From: Salinirussus sp.
Lineage (GTDB): Archaea > Halobacteriota > Halobacteria > Halobacteriales > Haloarculaceae
Reading direction: 5' to 3'
Assembly: GCA_028275005.1 (NCBI GenBank)
Contig: JAQCNN010000069.1
Coordinates: forward strand, 1-45,252
Length of the DNA: 45,252 nt
Shown: positions 32,898 through 41,782 of the stretch, one piece after another
How the letters are laid out: every line of letters starts with the position of its first letter
How positions within the stretch are numbered: the first letter of the stretch is position 1
The notes under the pieces: model-generated
What the model was told of the DNA's origin: nothing
Databases searched by the model: none
The model's input: the letters and a program-made list of their open reading frames with translations, nothing else
Position numbers and translations under genes: made by a program

Positions 32898-33482
32898 ATG
32901 CGGGGTCTTGATGACACCGACCGCGAGATCCTCCGGCTACTGCTCGCGGACGCGCGCCGGCCGTACAGCGAGATCGCCGAGACGGTGGACCTGTCGGCGC
33001 CGGCGGTCTCCGACCGGGTCGACCGGCTCCGCGAGACCGGGCTGGTCCGGCGGTTCACCCTCGATATCGACCGGGAACTGCTGGAGGGTGGCTCCCGTGT
33101 GCTCCTCACGGTCGAGGCGACCCCCGGCCGAGGACCGGCGCTCCAGCGGGCGCTGGTGGCTGTGGACGCGGTAGAGCGTGTCCTCCGGACGGCCGACGAC
33201 CGGCTGGTCTGTGTCGCCACCGTAACCGACAGCGATAGCGCCCCGACCGAGTGGGTCGACCCTGCCGACGTGCGCGACTATGACATACGCCCGCTGGCCG
33301 ATGAGTCGTGGGCGCCGCGGCTTGGCGGGTCGGAACTCGCGCCGGCCTGTGAGGAGTGTGGCAACACCGTCACCCGTGAGGGGGAGTCTGTCACCCTCGA
33401 CGGTGAGTTACACCACTTCTGCTGTGAGAACTGTCAGGCGTCCTTCGTCGACCGGTACGAGCGGCTGCAGGACGGGGCGTGA
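32898..33482 (+). CDS. Lrp/AsnC-type HTH regulator with C-terminal TRASH metal domain
   Basis: The 194-residue protein joins an AsnC-type helix-turn-helix (LDDTDREILRLLLADARRPYSEIAETVDLSAPAVSDRVDRLRE) to a C-terminal TRASH domain. The TRASH domain is CEECGNTVTREGESVTL, then HHFCCENCQASFVDRY, with Cys ligands near residues 151, 154, 176 and 179. TRASH domains bind copper and related soft metals. A similar Lrp-TRASH protein (VNG1179C) is a reported copper regulator in Halobacterium. It lies 107 bp upstream of the copper ATPase gene in the same direction, with an inverted repeat in between. It is therefore very probably the copper sensor of copA. Confidence 0.9.
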   Translation: MRGLDDTDREILRLLLADARRPYSEIAETVDLSAPAVSDRVDRLRETGLVRRFTLDIDRELLEGGSRVLLTVEATPGRGPALQRALVAVDAVERVLRTADDRLVCVATVTDSDSAPTEWVDPADVRDYDIRPLADESWAPRLGGSELAPACEECGNTVTREGESVTLDGELHHFCCENCQASFVDRYERLQDGA

Positions 33483-33504
33483 CTCGACCCACATTTTCCG
33501 ACCC

Positions 33505-33520
33505 GCTTTGGAAACAAAGC
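33505..33520 (+). promoter_or_regulatory. Inverted repeat, candidate operator before copA
   Basis: GCTTTG-GAAA-CAAAGC is a perfect 6-bp inverted repeat with a 4-nt spacer. It lies 67 bp before the copA start and 22 bp after the TRASH regulator gene. Its size and position fit a dimeric Lrp-type regulator site upstream of the core promoter. Binding is inferred only. Confidence 0.5.
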
Positions 33521-33589
33521 CGAGCGACGACTTTCACACCGGATTCTGAACGACAAACCGCATGAACGAGGGGCCCCTACTGTACAGTG

Positions 33590-36202
33590 ATGAGCACGAG
33601 AACCGCCCGCCTGGAGCTCCAGGGCATGAGCTGTGCCAACTGTGCGTCGACCATCGAGGAGACGGTCGGGGCGCTCGATGGCGTCGAGGCGGTGACGGCA
33701 AACTACGCCACCGACGAGGCCACCGTCGAGTACGACCCCGAGGCGGTCTCACTCGCCGCGGTCTACGAGGGTGTCGACGAGGCGGGCTACGGGGCGGCCG
33801 CCGAGACCGTTCCCGTCGGTGTCACCGATATGTCGTGTGCGAACTGTGCGGAGACCATCGACGACCGCCTGCGCGAGACGCCGGGTGTCGTCGAGGCCGG
33901 CGTCAACTTCGCGACCGACGAGGCCCGCGTGAGATACAACCCCGCCGACGCCACCCTCACCGACATCTACGCCGCTATCGAGGACGCCGGCTACGCCCCG
34001 GTTCGCGAGGGTGAGCGCGACGACGACGACGACACGGACGAGCCGAGCGGGGACGACCGCCGGCAGGCGGCCCGCGAGGCCGAAACCAGCCGCCAGCGCC
34101 GGCTCACACTCTTTGGCGCCGCCCTCTCGACGCCGCTGCTGGCGATGCTCGCGGCCCACCTGCTCGCGCCGGGGTTCCTGCCCGAGGCGGTTTTCGGGGT
34201 CGACACCGGCTGGGTCGCCTTCCTGCTCGCGACACCCGTCCAGGTCGTGCTCGGCCGGGAGTTCTACGAGAACGCCTGGACTGCACTCGTTCGCAATCGC
34301 ACGGCGAACATGGACGTCCTGATCGCACTCGGCTCCTCGACGGCCTACGTCTACAGTGTCGCTCGGCTGCTCGGACTCCCCGGCGAGGGGCTGTACTTCG
34401 ACACCGCGGCCCTCATCCTCACGTTCATTACACTGGGGAACTATCTGGAGGCCCGCTCGAAGGGTCAGGCCGCCGACGCGGTCCGGGAGCTACTGCAACT
34501 GGAGGCCGACACCGCCACCCGGGTCCAGGAGGATGGGGCCGAGGAGGAGGTTCCCCTCTCGGACGTGACGGTCGGGGACCGGCTGAAGGTCCGCCCCGGC
34601 GAGAAGATACCCACCGACAGTGTGGTCGTCGAGGGCTCCTCGGCGGTCGACGAGTCGATGGTCACCGGCGAGTCCGTCCCCGTGGAGAAGGAGACGGGCG
34701 AGGAGGTGATCGGGTCGACGGTCAACGAGAACGGTGTCCTCGTCGTGGAGGCGACGAAGGTCGGTGCGGAGACCGCGATCCAGCAGATCGTCGCCCGGGT
34801 GCGGGAGGCCCAGTCCCGCCAGCCGGAGATCCAGTCCGTCGCCGACCGGATCTCCGCGTACTTCGTCCCCGCGGTGATCCTCAACGCGGCGCTCTGGGGG
34901 GCCGCCTGGTTTCTGTTCCCCGAGACGCTCGCCGGCCTCGTCGGCGCGCTCCCGCTGTGGGGGCTGGCAGCCGGTGGGCCCACCGCCGTCGGTGTCTTCG
35001 AGTTCGCGGTCGTCGTCTTCGCCAGCGCCGTGTTGATCGCCTGTCCCTGCGCGCTGGGGCTGGCGACGCCCGCGGCGACGATGGTCGGGACGGCCATCGG
35101 GGCGCGCAACGGCGTGCTCTTCCGGGGCGGTGACATCCTGGAGCGGGTCCGGGACGTCGACACTGTCGTCTTCGACAAGACCGGGACGCTCACCGAGGGG
35201 GAGATGGAGCTGACCGACGTCGTCGCCGTCCCCGGTGCTGCCGCCGACGGTGGCCGGGAGGCCCGTGACGAGGCGGCCCCCGACGGTGGGCGTCTACGGC
35301 GCGAGATAACCGAGGACACCGTCCTCGAACTGGCCGCGAGCGCGGAGTTGAACAGCGAGCACCCGCTGGCCGAGGCGGTCGTCGAGGGCGCCCGCGAGCG
35401 CGGGGTCGAGCCCGAACCACCGGCGGAGTTCGAGAGCGTCCCCGGGCACGGCGTCCGGGCAACGACGAGCAGCGGCGAGATACTCGTCGGCAACCGGAAG
35501 CTCCTGGCCGACGAGGGGGTCGACACCGCGCCCGCCGAGGAGGCGATGGACCGGCTCGAGCGGGAGGGCAAGACGGCGATGCTCGTCGCGCTCGACGGAC
35601 AGGTCGTGGGCGTGGTCGCGGACGCCGATACGGTCAAGGAGGGTGCCGCCGACGCCGTCGAGAGTCTCCAGGAGCGGGGCCGGGAGGTCTGGATGATCAC
35701 CGGCGACAACGAGCGCACCGCCCGGGCGGTCGCCGAGGAGGTCGGGGTCGACGCCGGGAAGGTGAAGGCAGGGGTGTTGCCCGACGAGAAAGCCGACGCG
35801 GTCGAGCGGATCGAGGCCGACGGTGGCGGGGCGATGATGGTCGGCGACGGTGTCAACGACGCGCCGGCGCTTGCGGCCGCCTTCGTCGGCGCGGCGCTCG
35901 GTAGTGGCACCGACGTTGCCATCGAGGCCGCCGATGTCACCCTGATGCGTGACGACCCCGCGGACGTGCTGAAGGCGATCCGCGTCTCCGAGGGGACGCT
36001 CTCGAAGATCAAGCAGAACCTCTTCTGGGCGCTTGGCTACAACACGGCGATGATCCCGCTTGCCTCGCTGGGGCTGCTCCAGCCGGTGCTCGCGGCGGTG
36101 GCGATGGCCGCCTCCAGTGTCTCTGTGCTGGCGAACAGCCTCTCGTTCAGGCGGTACACGCCCGACCACGATTACCGGCTGTTCGGGCTGTTCGACCGGT
36201 AA
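33590..36202 (+). CDS. copA: Copper-translocating P1B-type ATPase
   Basis: CopA (870 residues) exports Cu(I) across the membrane. Two N-terminal HMA domains carry GMSCANC (Cys15, Cys18) and DMSCANC (Cys83, Cys86). Membrane helices follow an acidic linker. The CPC metal site is in LIACPCALGLATP near 485. The phosphorylation motif DKTGTLTEG is near 528, the HP motif is in SEHPLAEAVV, TGDN is in MITGDNERTA, and GDGVNDAPAL lies near 751. A GTG at 33587 could add one residue. The C-terminus YTPDHDYRLFGLFDR is duplicated in frame beyond the stop codon. The upstream TRASH regulator supports copper as substrate. Confidence 0.95.
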   Translation: MSTRTARLELQGMSCANCASTIEETVGALDGVEAVTANYATDEATVEYDPEAVSLAAVYEGVDEAGYGAAAETVPVGVTDMSCANCAETIDDRLRETPGVVEAGVNFATDEARVRYNPADATLTDIYAAIEDAGYAPVREGERDDDDDTDEPSGDDRRQAAREAETSRQRRLTLFGAALSTPLLAMLAAHLLAPGFLPEAVFGVDTGWVAFLLATPVQVVLGREFYENAWTALVRNRTANMDVLIALGSSTAYVYSVARLLGLPGEGLYFDTAALILTFITLGNYLEARSKGQAADAVRELLQLEADTATRVQEDGAEEEVPLSDVTVGDRLKVRPGEKIPTDSVVVEGSSAVDESMVTGESVPVEKETGEEVIGSTVNENGVLVVEATKVGAETAIQQIVARVREAQSRQPEIQSVADRISAYFVPAVILNAALWGAAWFLFPETLAGLVGALPLWGLAAGGPTAVGVFEFAVVVFASAVLIACPCALGLATPAATMVGTAIGARNGVLFRGGDILERVRDVDTVVFDKTGTLTEGEMELTDVVAVPGAAADGGREARDEAAPDGGRLRREITEDTVLELAASAELNSEHPLAEAVVEGARERGVEPEPPAEFESVPGHGVRATTSSGEILVGNRKLLADEGVDTAPAEEAMDRLEREGKTAMLVALDGQVVGVVADADTVKEGAADAVESLQERGREVWMITGDNERTARAVAEEVGVDAGKVKAGVLPDEKADAVERIEADGGGAMMVGDGVNDAPALAAAFVGAALGSGTDVAIEAADVTLMRDDPADVLKAIRVSEGTLSKIKQNLFWALGYNTAMIPLASLGLLQPVLAAVAMAASSVSVLANSLSFRRYTPDHDYRLFGLFDR

Positions 36203-36307
36203 TCGGGAGGGTGTGTGGTAGACGGGGTGCGCACAGCGTGTGAGCACGCCCCGACGTGGTACACGCCCGACCACGATGACCGGCTGTTCGGGCTGTTTGG
36301 CCGATAG
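36153..36307 (+). repeat. Direct repeat of the copA 3' end, 105-bp offset
   Basis: The last coding bases of copA (36153-36202) recur at 36258-36307 with about 5 mismatches in 50. The offset is 105 bp, exactly 35 codons. The frame after the copA TAA therefore stays open for 34 codons and ends in TAG at 36305-36307. The final 15 codons encode YTPDHDDRLFGLFGR, the repeated tail. The unit between the copies is not coding by composition. Confidence 0.85.
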
Positions 36308-36319
36308 CTGGTGACGCGT

Positions 36320-37606
36320 TCAGTCCGCGACGCCGCAGTACTCGGTGATGACCCGGGCGTACGTCCGTGAGGTCTCGACGAGTGACGCGACCGAGGTGTG
36401 TTCGTCGGCGCCGTGGATGTTGTGTGGTGTGGGGCCGATCGAGACCGAAGGGACGTCGTAGTAGCGCTTGTAGAATCGCTCGTCCATGCCGCCGTTCCCG
36501 CCGGTGAACGCACCTGTCTTGCCTGTGACACCCTCGGCAGTCTCCATCGCGAGTTGGGCGATCGTCGAGTCGCTGTCCGTCCAGTGGGGGGCTGCCTGCC
36601 AGCCGACCCACTCCACGGCCGGCTCCGCGTCGACCTCCCAGTCCTCGTGGTTGGCGGCCTCGGCGACAGCAGCCTCGATCTGTGCCCGGACCGCCTCGCG
36701 GCTCTCCCCGGGTGGCCACCCGACGCGGCCGTACATCGTCGCGCGGCTGGGCAGCGTCGAGGGCCAGTCGCCGGCCTCGATCCGGCCGATATTGATGTTG
36801 GTCACGTTCCCCTCCAGCCCCGGGTTGGCACGGTACGCGGGCTCGAAGTCGATGCGGTCCTTTCGGTCGCGGTCGAGGTCCTCGAGGGCCTGGTAGACGA
36901 GTGTGGCGTTCCCGATGGCGTTGTCGCCTTCGTGACCCCACGCCGCGTGGGCGCTCACGCCCGGCACCGTCACCTCGAAGTACATGACGCCGGCGCTGGC
37001 GACAGTGATGTTGGGGATATCGGAGGGCTCGGCGATCGCCGCCGCGTCCGGGAGGTAGCCACGCTCGATGGTCGCGAGTGCGCCGCCGGTCCCGCTCGCC
37101 TCCTCCTCGATGGTGCTCTGGACGATCAGGTCCCCCGCGAGGTCGACCTCCGACTCTAGAACCGTCTTGACCGTGTAGAGTACGGCCGCCAGCCCGCCTT
37201 TCATGTCCGCGACGCCGCGGCCGTACAGCGTATCCCCCTCCCGTGTCAGCTCCCAGGGGTCCCGTGTCCACTCGTCCGCGGTCACGTCGACGACGTCGAT
37301 GTGGCCGCCGACGGTCAGGGTCGGCCCGTCACCGCTGCCCGGGACCCGGACGGCGACGTTGGGGCGACCCTCGAAGCCGACCTCGGCGGTGACCGACGTC
37401 GGGGCGTACCCCTCGTGGTCCGCCAACGCCGACTCCTCGGGCACCCAGACGTCGGGCTCGAGCCCCATCGACTCGAGATACTCGATGACGACCTCCTGGC
37501 CGGGCTTCTCGTTGCCGGTGACGGTCGGCGTCTCGACCAGGCGCTCGACCAGCCCGAGCAGGTCGTCGGTGTTCGACCCGATCTCGGCGGTGAGACTCGT
37601 TGTCAT
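36320..37606 (-). CDS. M20-family metallopeptidase (ArgE/DapE-like)
   Basis: This 428-residue di-zinc amidohydrolase is probably a deacylase or dipeptidase. Zinc residues are His102/Asp104 in GGHIDVVD, Asp134 in GVADMKGG, the catalytic Glu pair in STIEEEASGTGG (near 168), and a late His in TPHNIHGADEHTS. The lid domain begins at VMYFEVTVPGVSAHAAWG. It resembles ArgE/acetylornithine deacetylase or DapE but no arg or dap genes are near, so the substrate is open. ATG at 37606 has a TATA-like box 28 nt upstream. It is only distantly similar to the M20 protein at 12156. Confidence 0.9.
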   Translation of the reverse strand: MTTSLTAEIGSNTDDLLGLVERLVETPTVTGNEKPGQEVVIEYLESMGLEPDVWVPEESALADHEGYAPTSVTAEVGFEGRPNVAVRVPGSGDGPTLTVGGHIDVVDVTADEWTRDPWELTREGDTLYGRGVADMKGGLAAVLYTVKTVLESEVDLAGDLIVQSTIEEEASGTGGALATIERGYLPDAAAIAEPSDIPNITVASAGVMYFEVTVPGVSAHAAWGHEGDNAIGNATLVYQALEDLDRDRKDRIDFEPAYRANPGLEGNVTNINIGRIEAGDWPSTLPSRATMYGRVGWPPGESREAVRAQIEAAVAEAANHEDWEVDAEPAVEWVGWQAAPHWTDSDSTIAQLAMETAEGVTGKTGAFTGGNGGMDERFYKRYYDVPSVSIGPTPHNIHGADEHTSVASLVETSRTYARVITEYCGVAD

Positions 37607-37630
37607 ATGCGCCCCGAAGGAGGGCGCGGT

Positions 37631-37637
37631 ACTAAGA
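37631..37637 (-). promoter_or_regulatory. TATA-like box of the M20 peptidase (36320)
   Basis: It reads TCTTAGT on the minus strand, 28 nt before the ATG at 37606. It shares the 95-bp divergent gap with the kinase promoter. Confidence 0.5.
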
Positions 37638-37664
37638 GTTGGCTGTCAGCCAGAAGCTAGTGGT

Positions 37665-37674
37665 AAATATTTAA
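37665..37674 (+). promoter_or_regulatory. TATA box of the sensor kinase
   Basis: AAATATTTAA is centred about 32 nt before the ATG at 37702. It is a strong archaeal TATA box and predicts a leaderless or very short leader. Confidence 0.65.
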
Positions 37675-37701
37675 GTTGCTGGTTGAGAGGTAAGGCATAG
37701 C

Positions 37702-39948
37702 ATGGCTGACCCGGTCCGCGTACTCCACGTCGACGACGACCCGGAGTTTGCGGGTATCGTCTCGACGGTGCTCGAGCGCGACGAGGGCCAGTTTCGCGTG
37801 GAGACAGAGGCGAGTGCCGCCGACGGGCTCGCCCGGCTCCGGGACGGCGCGTTCGACGCCGTTGTCTCCGACTACGAGATGACCGACCGGGACGGCCTCG
37901 AGTTCCTCGAAGCTGTCCGTGAGGCCCACCCTAACCTCCCGTTTATTCTCTACACCGGCCGTGGGAGCGAGGAACTCGCCAGCGAGGCCATCTCGGCGGG
38001 CGTGACCGACTACCTCCAGAAGGGGACCGGCACCGGCCAGTTCGACGTGCTCGCAAACCGGGTCCGGAACGCCGTCGAGCGGTACCGCTCCCGTCGTAGT
38101 CTGGAGCGAAACGAGGCCATCCTGGAGGCAGCCGGCGACGCTGTCTACGCACTGGACCTGGATGGCGTTCTGACGTCGGTCAACGAGCGGCTCGTCGAGT
38201 GGGCGGGCTACAGCCGCGAGCGACTGCTCGGGAGCCACGCCTCGCTCATCCTCGGCGAGGAGGAGGTCGAGCGAGGCCGGGCGGCGGTCCGGGCGTTGCT
38301 CGACGGTGACCGTACCGTCGACGAGTTCGAGGGACGACTCCACACCGCAGACGGCGACACGGTCCCGGTCGAGGCACGGATCACCCTGCTCGAGGAGAAC
38401 GGGACGGTGAAGGGGTCGACCGGTGTCCTCCGTGGTATCGCCCAGCGAAAGGAGCGCGAGCGGGAGCTCCGGCGCTACGAGAGTATCTTCGAGGAACTTG
38501 ACGACGCCGTCTACGTCCTCGATGACGACGAGACCCTCGTCTACGTCAACAGCGCGTACGCGTCGATAAAAGGTGTCGACCGTGCGACCCTCATCGGTGA
38601 CTCGATCACGGAGTGGGCCGACGAGGAAACGGTCGCCCTCGCCCGGGAGGCCCGCGAGGACCTCCGAGCGGGCGAGCAAACTGTCGAGATTGTCGAGGAC
38701 GTGTTCAGCACCGCCGACGGGAGGGCTATCCCCGCCGAACTCCGCCTGATCAACATCACACGGGCGGACGGCCGGACCGAGCGAGTCGGTGTTATTCGCG
38801 ATATCACCGAGCGCAAGGAGTACGAGCACAGCCTCGAGGCGCTCAGCGGGACAGCCCGGGAGCTGATGGCCGCCACGTCACGGGAGGCGGTCGCCGAGAT
38901 CGGGGTCGAAACCGTCCGGGACGTCCTCGGGCTCGAGGCGAACGCCCTCCACCTCTACGAGGAGAGCAACGATGGCGAGGGGTCGCTCGTCCCGGTGGCG
39001 ATAACGGACGCCGGCCGCGAGCTGGTGGGCGACCCCCCGACCTTTTCGGGCCCGGGTAGTATCGCCTGGCGCGTCTACCAACGAGGCGAGGCGCTGGCGG
39101 TCGACGACGTCCACCAGGACCCCGACACCTACAACCCCGACTCCCCGGTCCGGAGTGAACTCCACCTGCCGGTCGGTGACTACGGGCTGCTGATCGCCTG
39201 CTCGTCGACCCCGGAGCGGTTCGACCAGCGCGATATGGCCCTCGGGAAGCTCCTCGCCGGCAGCATCGAGACGGCGCTCGAGCAGGTCGAACAGACCCAA
39301 CAGCTCCGGGAACGCGAGCAGGAGCTAACCCGCCAGAACGAGCGTCTCAAGCGGTTCGCGGGCGTCGTCTCTCACGACCTGCGGAACCCGCTGAACGTCG
39401 CCCAGGGGCGGGTCGAGTTGGCCCGTGAGGAGACCGAAATCGCCCACCTCGAGGACGCCGCCGAGGCGCTGGACCGGAGCCAGACACTCATCGACGACCT
39501 CCTGACACTCGCACGGGAGGGTGAGACAACCGGCGAGCGGGAGCCGGTTGCACTCCCCGACCTGCTCGAGGCCTGTTGGGCAACCGTCGAGACCGGCGAG
39601 GCGACCCTCCGGGTCGGGACTGACCGGACCGTCAGCGCCGACGAGAGCCGCCTGCGACAGCTGTTCGAGAATCTCATCCGTAACGCCGTCGAGCACGGCG
39701 GCGAGACCGTCACGGTGACCGTCGGGGAACTCGAGGACGGCTTCTACGTCGAGGACGACGGCCCGGGGGTCCCGGAGACAGAGCGCGAGCGTGTGTTCGA
39801 GCCGGGCCACTCTACCTCGGAGAACGGGACGGGATTCGGTCTCGCCATCGTCCGTGAGACGGCAAAGGCACACGGCTGGGCTGTCCGGGTGACCGAGGGC
39901 TCGGCGGGCGGTGCACGCTTCGAAATCACCGGCGTAGACGAACGCTGA
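37702..39948 (+). CDS. REC-PAS-PAS-GAF hybrid sensor histidine kinase
   Basis: The 748-residue protein is cytoplasmic, with no membrane helix. An N-terminal receiver (residues about 5-125) has Asp57 in VVSDYEM and DDD at 11-13. Two PAS domains follow (about 135-250 and 255-375), each ending in a PAC-like IxxITERKEYE/IAQRKERE segment. A GAF domain (about 380-520) is followed by HisKA with the H-box SHDLRNPLN near His557. The HATPase has NLIRNAVEHG, VEDDGPGVP and GTGFGLAIV. It would relay light, redox or metabolite signals to unknown partners. Its gene converges with the gas vesicle cluster, but a functional link is not shown. Confidence 0.92.
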   Translation: MADPVRVLHVDDDPEFAGIVSTVLERDEGQFRVETEASAADGLARLRDGAFDAVVSDYEMTDRDGLEFLEAVREAHPNLPFILYTGRGSEELASEAISAGVTDYLQKGTGTGQFDVLANRVRNAVERYRSRRSLERNEAILEAAGDAVYALDLDGVLTSVNERLVEWAGYSRERLLGSHASLILGEEEVERGRAAVRALLDGDRTVDEFEGRLHTADGDTVPVEARITLLEENGTVKGSTGVLRGIAQRKERERELRRYESIFEELDDAVYVLDDDETLVYVNSAYASIKGVDRATLIGDSITEWADEETVALAREAREDLRAGEQTVEIVEDVFSTADGRAIPAELRLINITRADGRTERVGVIRDITERKEYEHSLEALSGTARELMAATSREAVAEIGVETVRDVLGLEANALHLYEESNDGEGSLVPVAITDAGRELVGDPPTFSGPGSIAWRVYQRGEALAVDDVHQDPDTYNPDSPVRSELHLPVGDYGLLIACSSTPERFDQRDMALGKLLAGSIETALEQVEQTQQLREREQELTRQNERLKRFAGVVSHDLRNPLNVAQGRVELAREETEIAHLEDAAEALDRSQTLIDDLLTLAREGETTGEREPVALPDLLEACWATVETGEATLRVGTDRTVSADESRLRQLFENLIRNAVEHGGETVTVTVGELEDGFYVEDDGPGVPETERERVFEPGHSTSENGTGFGLAIVRETAKAHGWAVRVTEGSAGGARFEITGVDER

Positions 39949-40015
39949 GCCCCGCCGGGCCGAACGGAAACGCGCCCGGCTCACCGCCAAACAGCCGTCC
40001 CCGGGGCTAGAACGC

Positions 40016-40243
40016 CTATGACCCCTGAGGACCCACGTCAGGCGGTGAACTCCGTTCCACCCAGGCCTGGCCCCCGTACTCGGACATCTTCGCGATCCCG
40101 GCGATCGCGGCCCGCAGGCTGATCCCGACGAGTGGAATATCCGCGACCGTCACGACGATATCCGCCTGGATGACGACGCCTCTCTCGAGCAGGACATCGA
40201 GCAACTCGACGAGCGCGTGTTCCTCAGTTCGAGTCGGTTGCAT
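40016..40243 (-). CDS. gvpM: Gas vesicle protein GvpM
   Basis: GvpM (75 residues) belongs to the GvpA/J/M family of small gas vesicle wall-related proteins. LVELLDVLLERGVVIQADIV, then VTVADIPLVGISLRAAIAG, is the conserved amphipathic core shared with GvpA and GvpJ. The segment after MSEYG is short and variable, as is usual for GvpM. ATG at 40243 (MQPTRTEEHA) is the family start; the longer frame adds 14 unrelated residues. GvpM is thought to act at nucleation of the vesicle. It is last in the operon, 65 bp after gvpL. Confidence 0.9.
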   Translation of the reverse strand: MQPTRTEEHALVELLDVLLERGVVIQADIVVTVADIPLVGISLRAAIAGIAKMSEYGGQAWVERSSPPDVGPQGS

Positions 40244-40308
40244 GGGTAGAGTGATGGGTCGGTCTGTCGGTACTCGGCCGGGCACTGTCGCCGGCGAGCG
40301 GTCGAACG

Positions 40309-41163
40309 CTACCCGTCATCGGTGATCTCCGGGGCAAACGTGTAGGGCGGCCAGGGGCCCGTGAACCGAACGTCGACACCGGGGGTGTCGGCGATGTCGT
40401 CGAGTGTCGAGCCGAGAGCCGACTCCGCCGTCGACGGCGCCAACAGGGCAACCTGCCCGATGGCGTCGGAGTCGAGTTCGAGCCCCAGGGAGGCGGCCGC
40501 GTCGGACTGTACCGGCCGCTCGGTGACCTCTCTGGCGTCCGCGCTCAGCCGGTCGACGAGCATCTCCTTCAGCGCCGTCTCTCGCTGTCGGACCAGCTCG
40601 CGCAGTCGCTGGTCGTACTTCTTCTCGAGCAGGAACTGGGTGCCGGTGCCGGACCGGTCGAGTCGCTGGTCGATGCTCGAGAGTTCGGCATCGGTCGTCC
40701 GCTGTTCGGCTTCGAAGCCCGTCGGGTCCCAGGACAGCGTCACACGGTACTCCCAGCAGCCGTCCAACTCGCCGAACGCGTCTGTCACCTGCCCGCTGTT
40801 CCGGTCGAGCCACGCGGCGACCGCCTCGTCGTCGCCGTCGAGGACGGTGTCGAACTGGACCGGCAGGGGCGTTCCAAACCGGTCACCGGCGGCGTCGACG
40901 ACCTGCTGGTGGGCGAGCAGCCAGTCCCGGAGCTTCGTGAGGTCGGTCGAGTCGAAGGGGCCCTCGCGCTCGTGGACGAGCGCGCCAACGGCGGCCTGTC
41001 GGGCCGTGATGAGGAAGACCGACTCACCCTCGATCCCGTCGATGTCGACCGGTACTGTGCCCGTGTCCTGTCCCTCGTCGAGGTCGACGAGACAGTAGAG
41101 ATACCGGCCGGTGTCGACGGTCTCCCCGACGGTGCTCCCGTCGGAGTCTGCCGTCTCACTCAT
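40309..41163 (-). CDS. gvpL: Gas vesicle protein GvpL (GvpL/F family)
   Basis: GvpL (284 residues) belongs to the GvpL/F family. It has the two-domain pattern RYLYCLVDLDEG at the N-terminus and VDVRFTGPWPPYTFAPEI at the C-terminus. A long charged helical part (FLLEKKYDQRLRELVRQRETALKEM) lies between. In Halobacterium, GvpL interacts with many other Gvp accessory proteins and is required for vesicle assembly. Its start overlaps the gvpK stop by 8 bp, indicating coupled translation. A paralogue, GvpF, is encoded at 42955-43596. Confidence 0.92.
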   Translation of the reverse strand: MSETADSDGSTVGETVDTGRYLYCLVDLDEGQDTGTVPVDIDGIEGESVFLITARQAAVGALVHEREGPFDSTDLTKLRDWLLAHQQVVDAAGDRFGTPLPVQFDTVLDGDDEAVAAWLDRNSGQVTDAFGELDGCWEYRVTLSWDPTGFEAEQRTTDAELSSIDQRLDRSGTGTQFLLEKKYDQRLRELVRQRETALKEMLVDRLSADAREVTERPVQSDAAASLGLELDSDAIGQVALLAPSTAESALGSTLDDIADTPGVDVRFTGPWPPYTFAPEITDDG

Positions 41164-41461
41164 ACTGTCCCTCCCCGTTCACGACGTTCCGGAGTGCGTC
41201 GTCGAGGACATCGTCGAGCTGTCCGCGGAAGGAGTCGACCTCCTCCTCGATGTCCTGGTCCGCCTTCAGCCGCTCGAGCTCCTGGTCGAGGCGACACAGC
41301 TGCTGTCCGAGCCGCTCGACCTCCGCATCGGAGAGATTCCCGCCGTCCATGCGACGGACGGCCTCCCGTTCGAGCGCCTCGACGAGCAACTCCACGACGG
41401 TCACGACCAGCGACGTCAGCCCGCTCTGTAGCCCGTCGTCCTCGTCAATACTGAGTTGCAC
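41156..41461 (-). CDS. gvpK: Gas vesicle protein GvpK
   Basis: GvpK (101 residues) is a helical accessory protein of gas vesicle formation. LTSLVVTVVELLVEALEREAVRRMDGGNLSDAEVERLG is its conserved core, followed by LCRLDQELERLKADQDIEEEV. The stop overlaps the gvpL start by 8 bp and gvpJ ends 6 bp before its ATG, as expected in this compact operon. The C-terminus is acidic. The exact molecular role is unknown in the family. Confidence 0.92.
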   Translation of the reverse strand: MQLSIDEDDGLQSGLTSLVVTVVELLVEALEREAVRRMDGGNLSDAEVERLGQQLCRLDQELERLKADQDIEEEVDSFRGQLDDVLDDALRNVVNGEGQYE

Positions 41462-41467
41462 GGCCGG

Positions 41468-41782
41468 TCACCCCTGCCCTCCACCGGTGACGCCGGTGGC
41501 GTCCTCTGCTGTCGCCTCCGGGGGCTCGCTCTCGCCCGCCCTCGGGGTCCCCTGTTCACTCGCCTCGGCGACCGACTCGAGGTCGGTGCCGAGGGGGAAC
41601 TCGAGCCCGTACTCGGCGGCAGTTTCGAACGAGGCGATCGCCGCACGGAGTTTCACACCGAGCAACTCTGTGTCCCCGATTGTGATGGCGATATCCGCGT
41701 TGATCACCACACCCTTGTCGAGCAGCGTCTCGAGCATCTGTGCGAGGTCACCCTGTGTCCGGGTGGGTTTTGGACCGCTCAT
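41468..41782 (-). CDS. gvpJ: Gas vesicle protein GvpJ
   Basis: GvpJ (104 residues) is a GvpA homologue. LAQMLETLLDKGVVINADIA, then ITIGDTELLGVKLRAAIASF, is the conserved wall-protein core. A C-terminal extension of about 45 residues rich in Glu, Ala and Gly follows. Essential in known systems, it is believed to act in nucleation or cap formation with GvpM. Its ATG overlaps the gvpI stop by 4 nt. Confidence 0.92.
   Translation of the reverse strand: MSGPKPTRTQGDLAQMLETLLDKGVVINADIAITIGDTELLGVKLRAAIASFETAAEYGLEFPLGTDLESVAEASEQGTPRAGESEPPEATAEDATGVTGGGQG

Noticed and set aside
33562..34014. ATG at 33562 as an alternative copA or small upstream gene start
   Set aside because: It is out of frame with copA, overlaps the HMA domains for 450 bp and has an Arg-rich non-halophilic composition.
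34465..36012. 515-codon Ser/Thr-rich minus-strand ORF
   Set aside because: It is antisense to the CopA catalytic domains and of low-complexity composition.
36147..37271. 374-codon Arg/Gly-rich minus-strand ORF
   Set aside because: It is a frame-shifted shadow of the M20 peptidase at 36320-37606, extended through the copA repeat.
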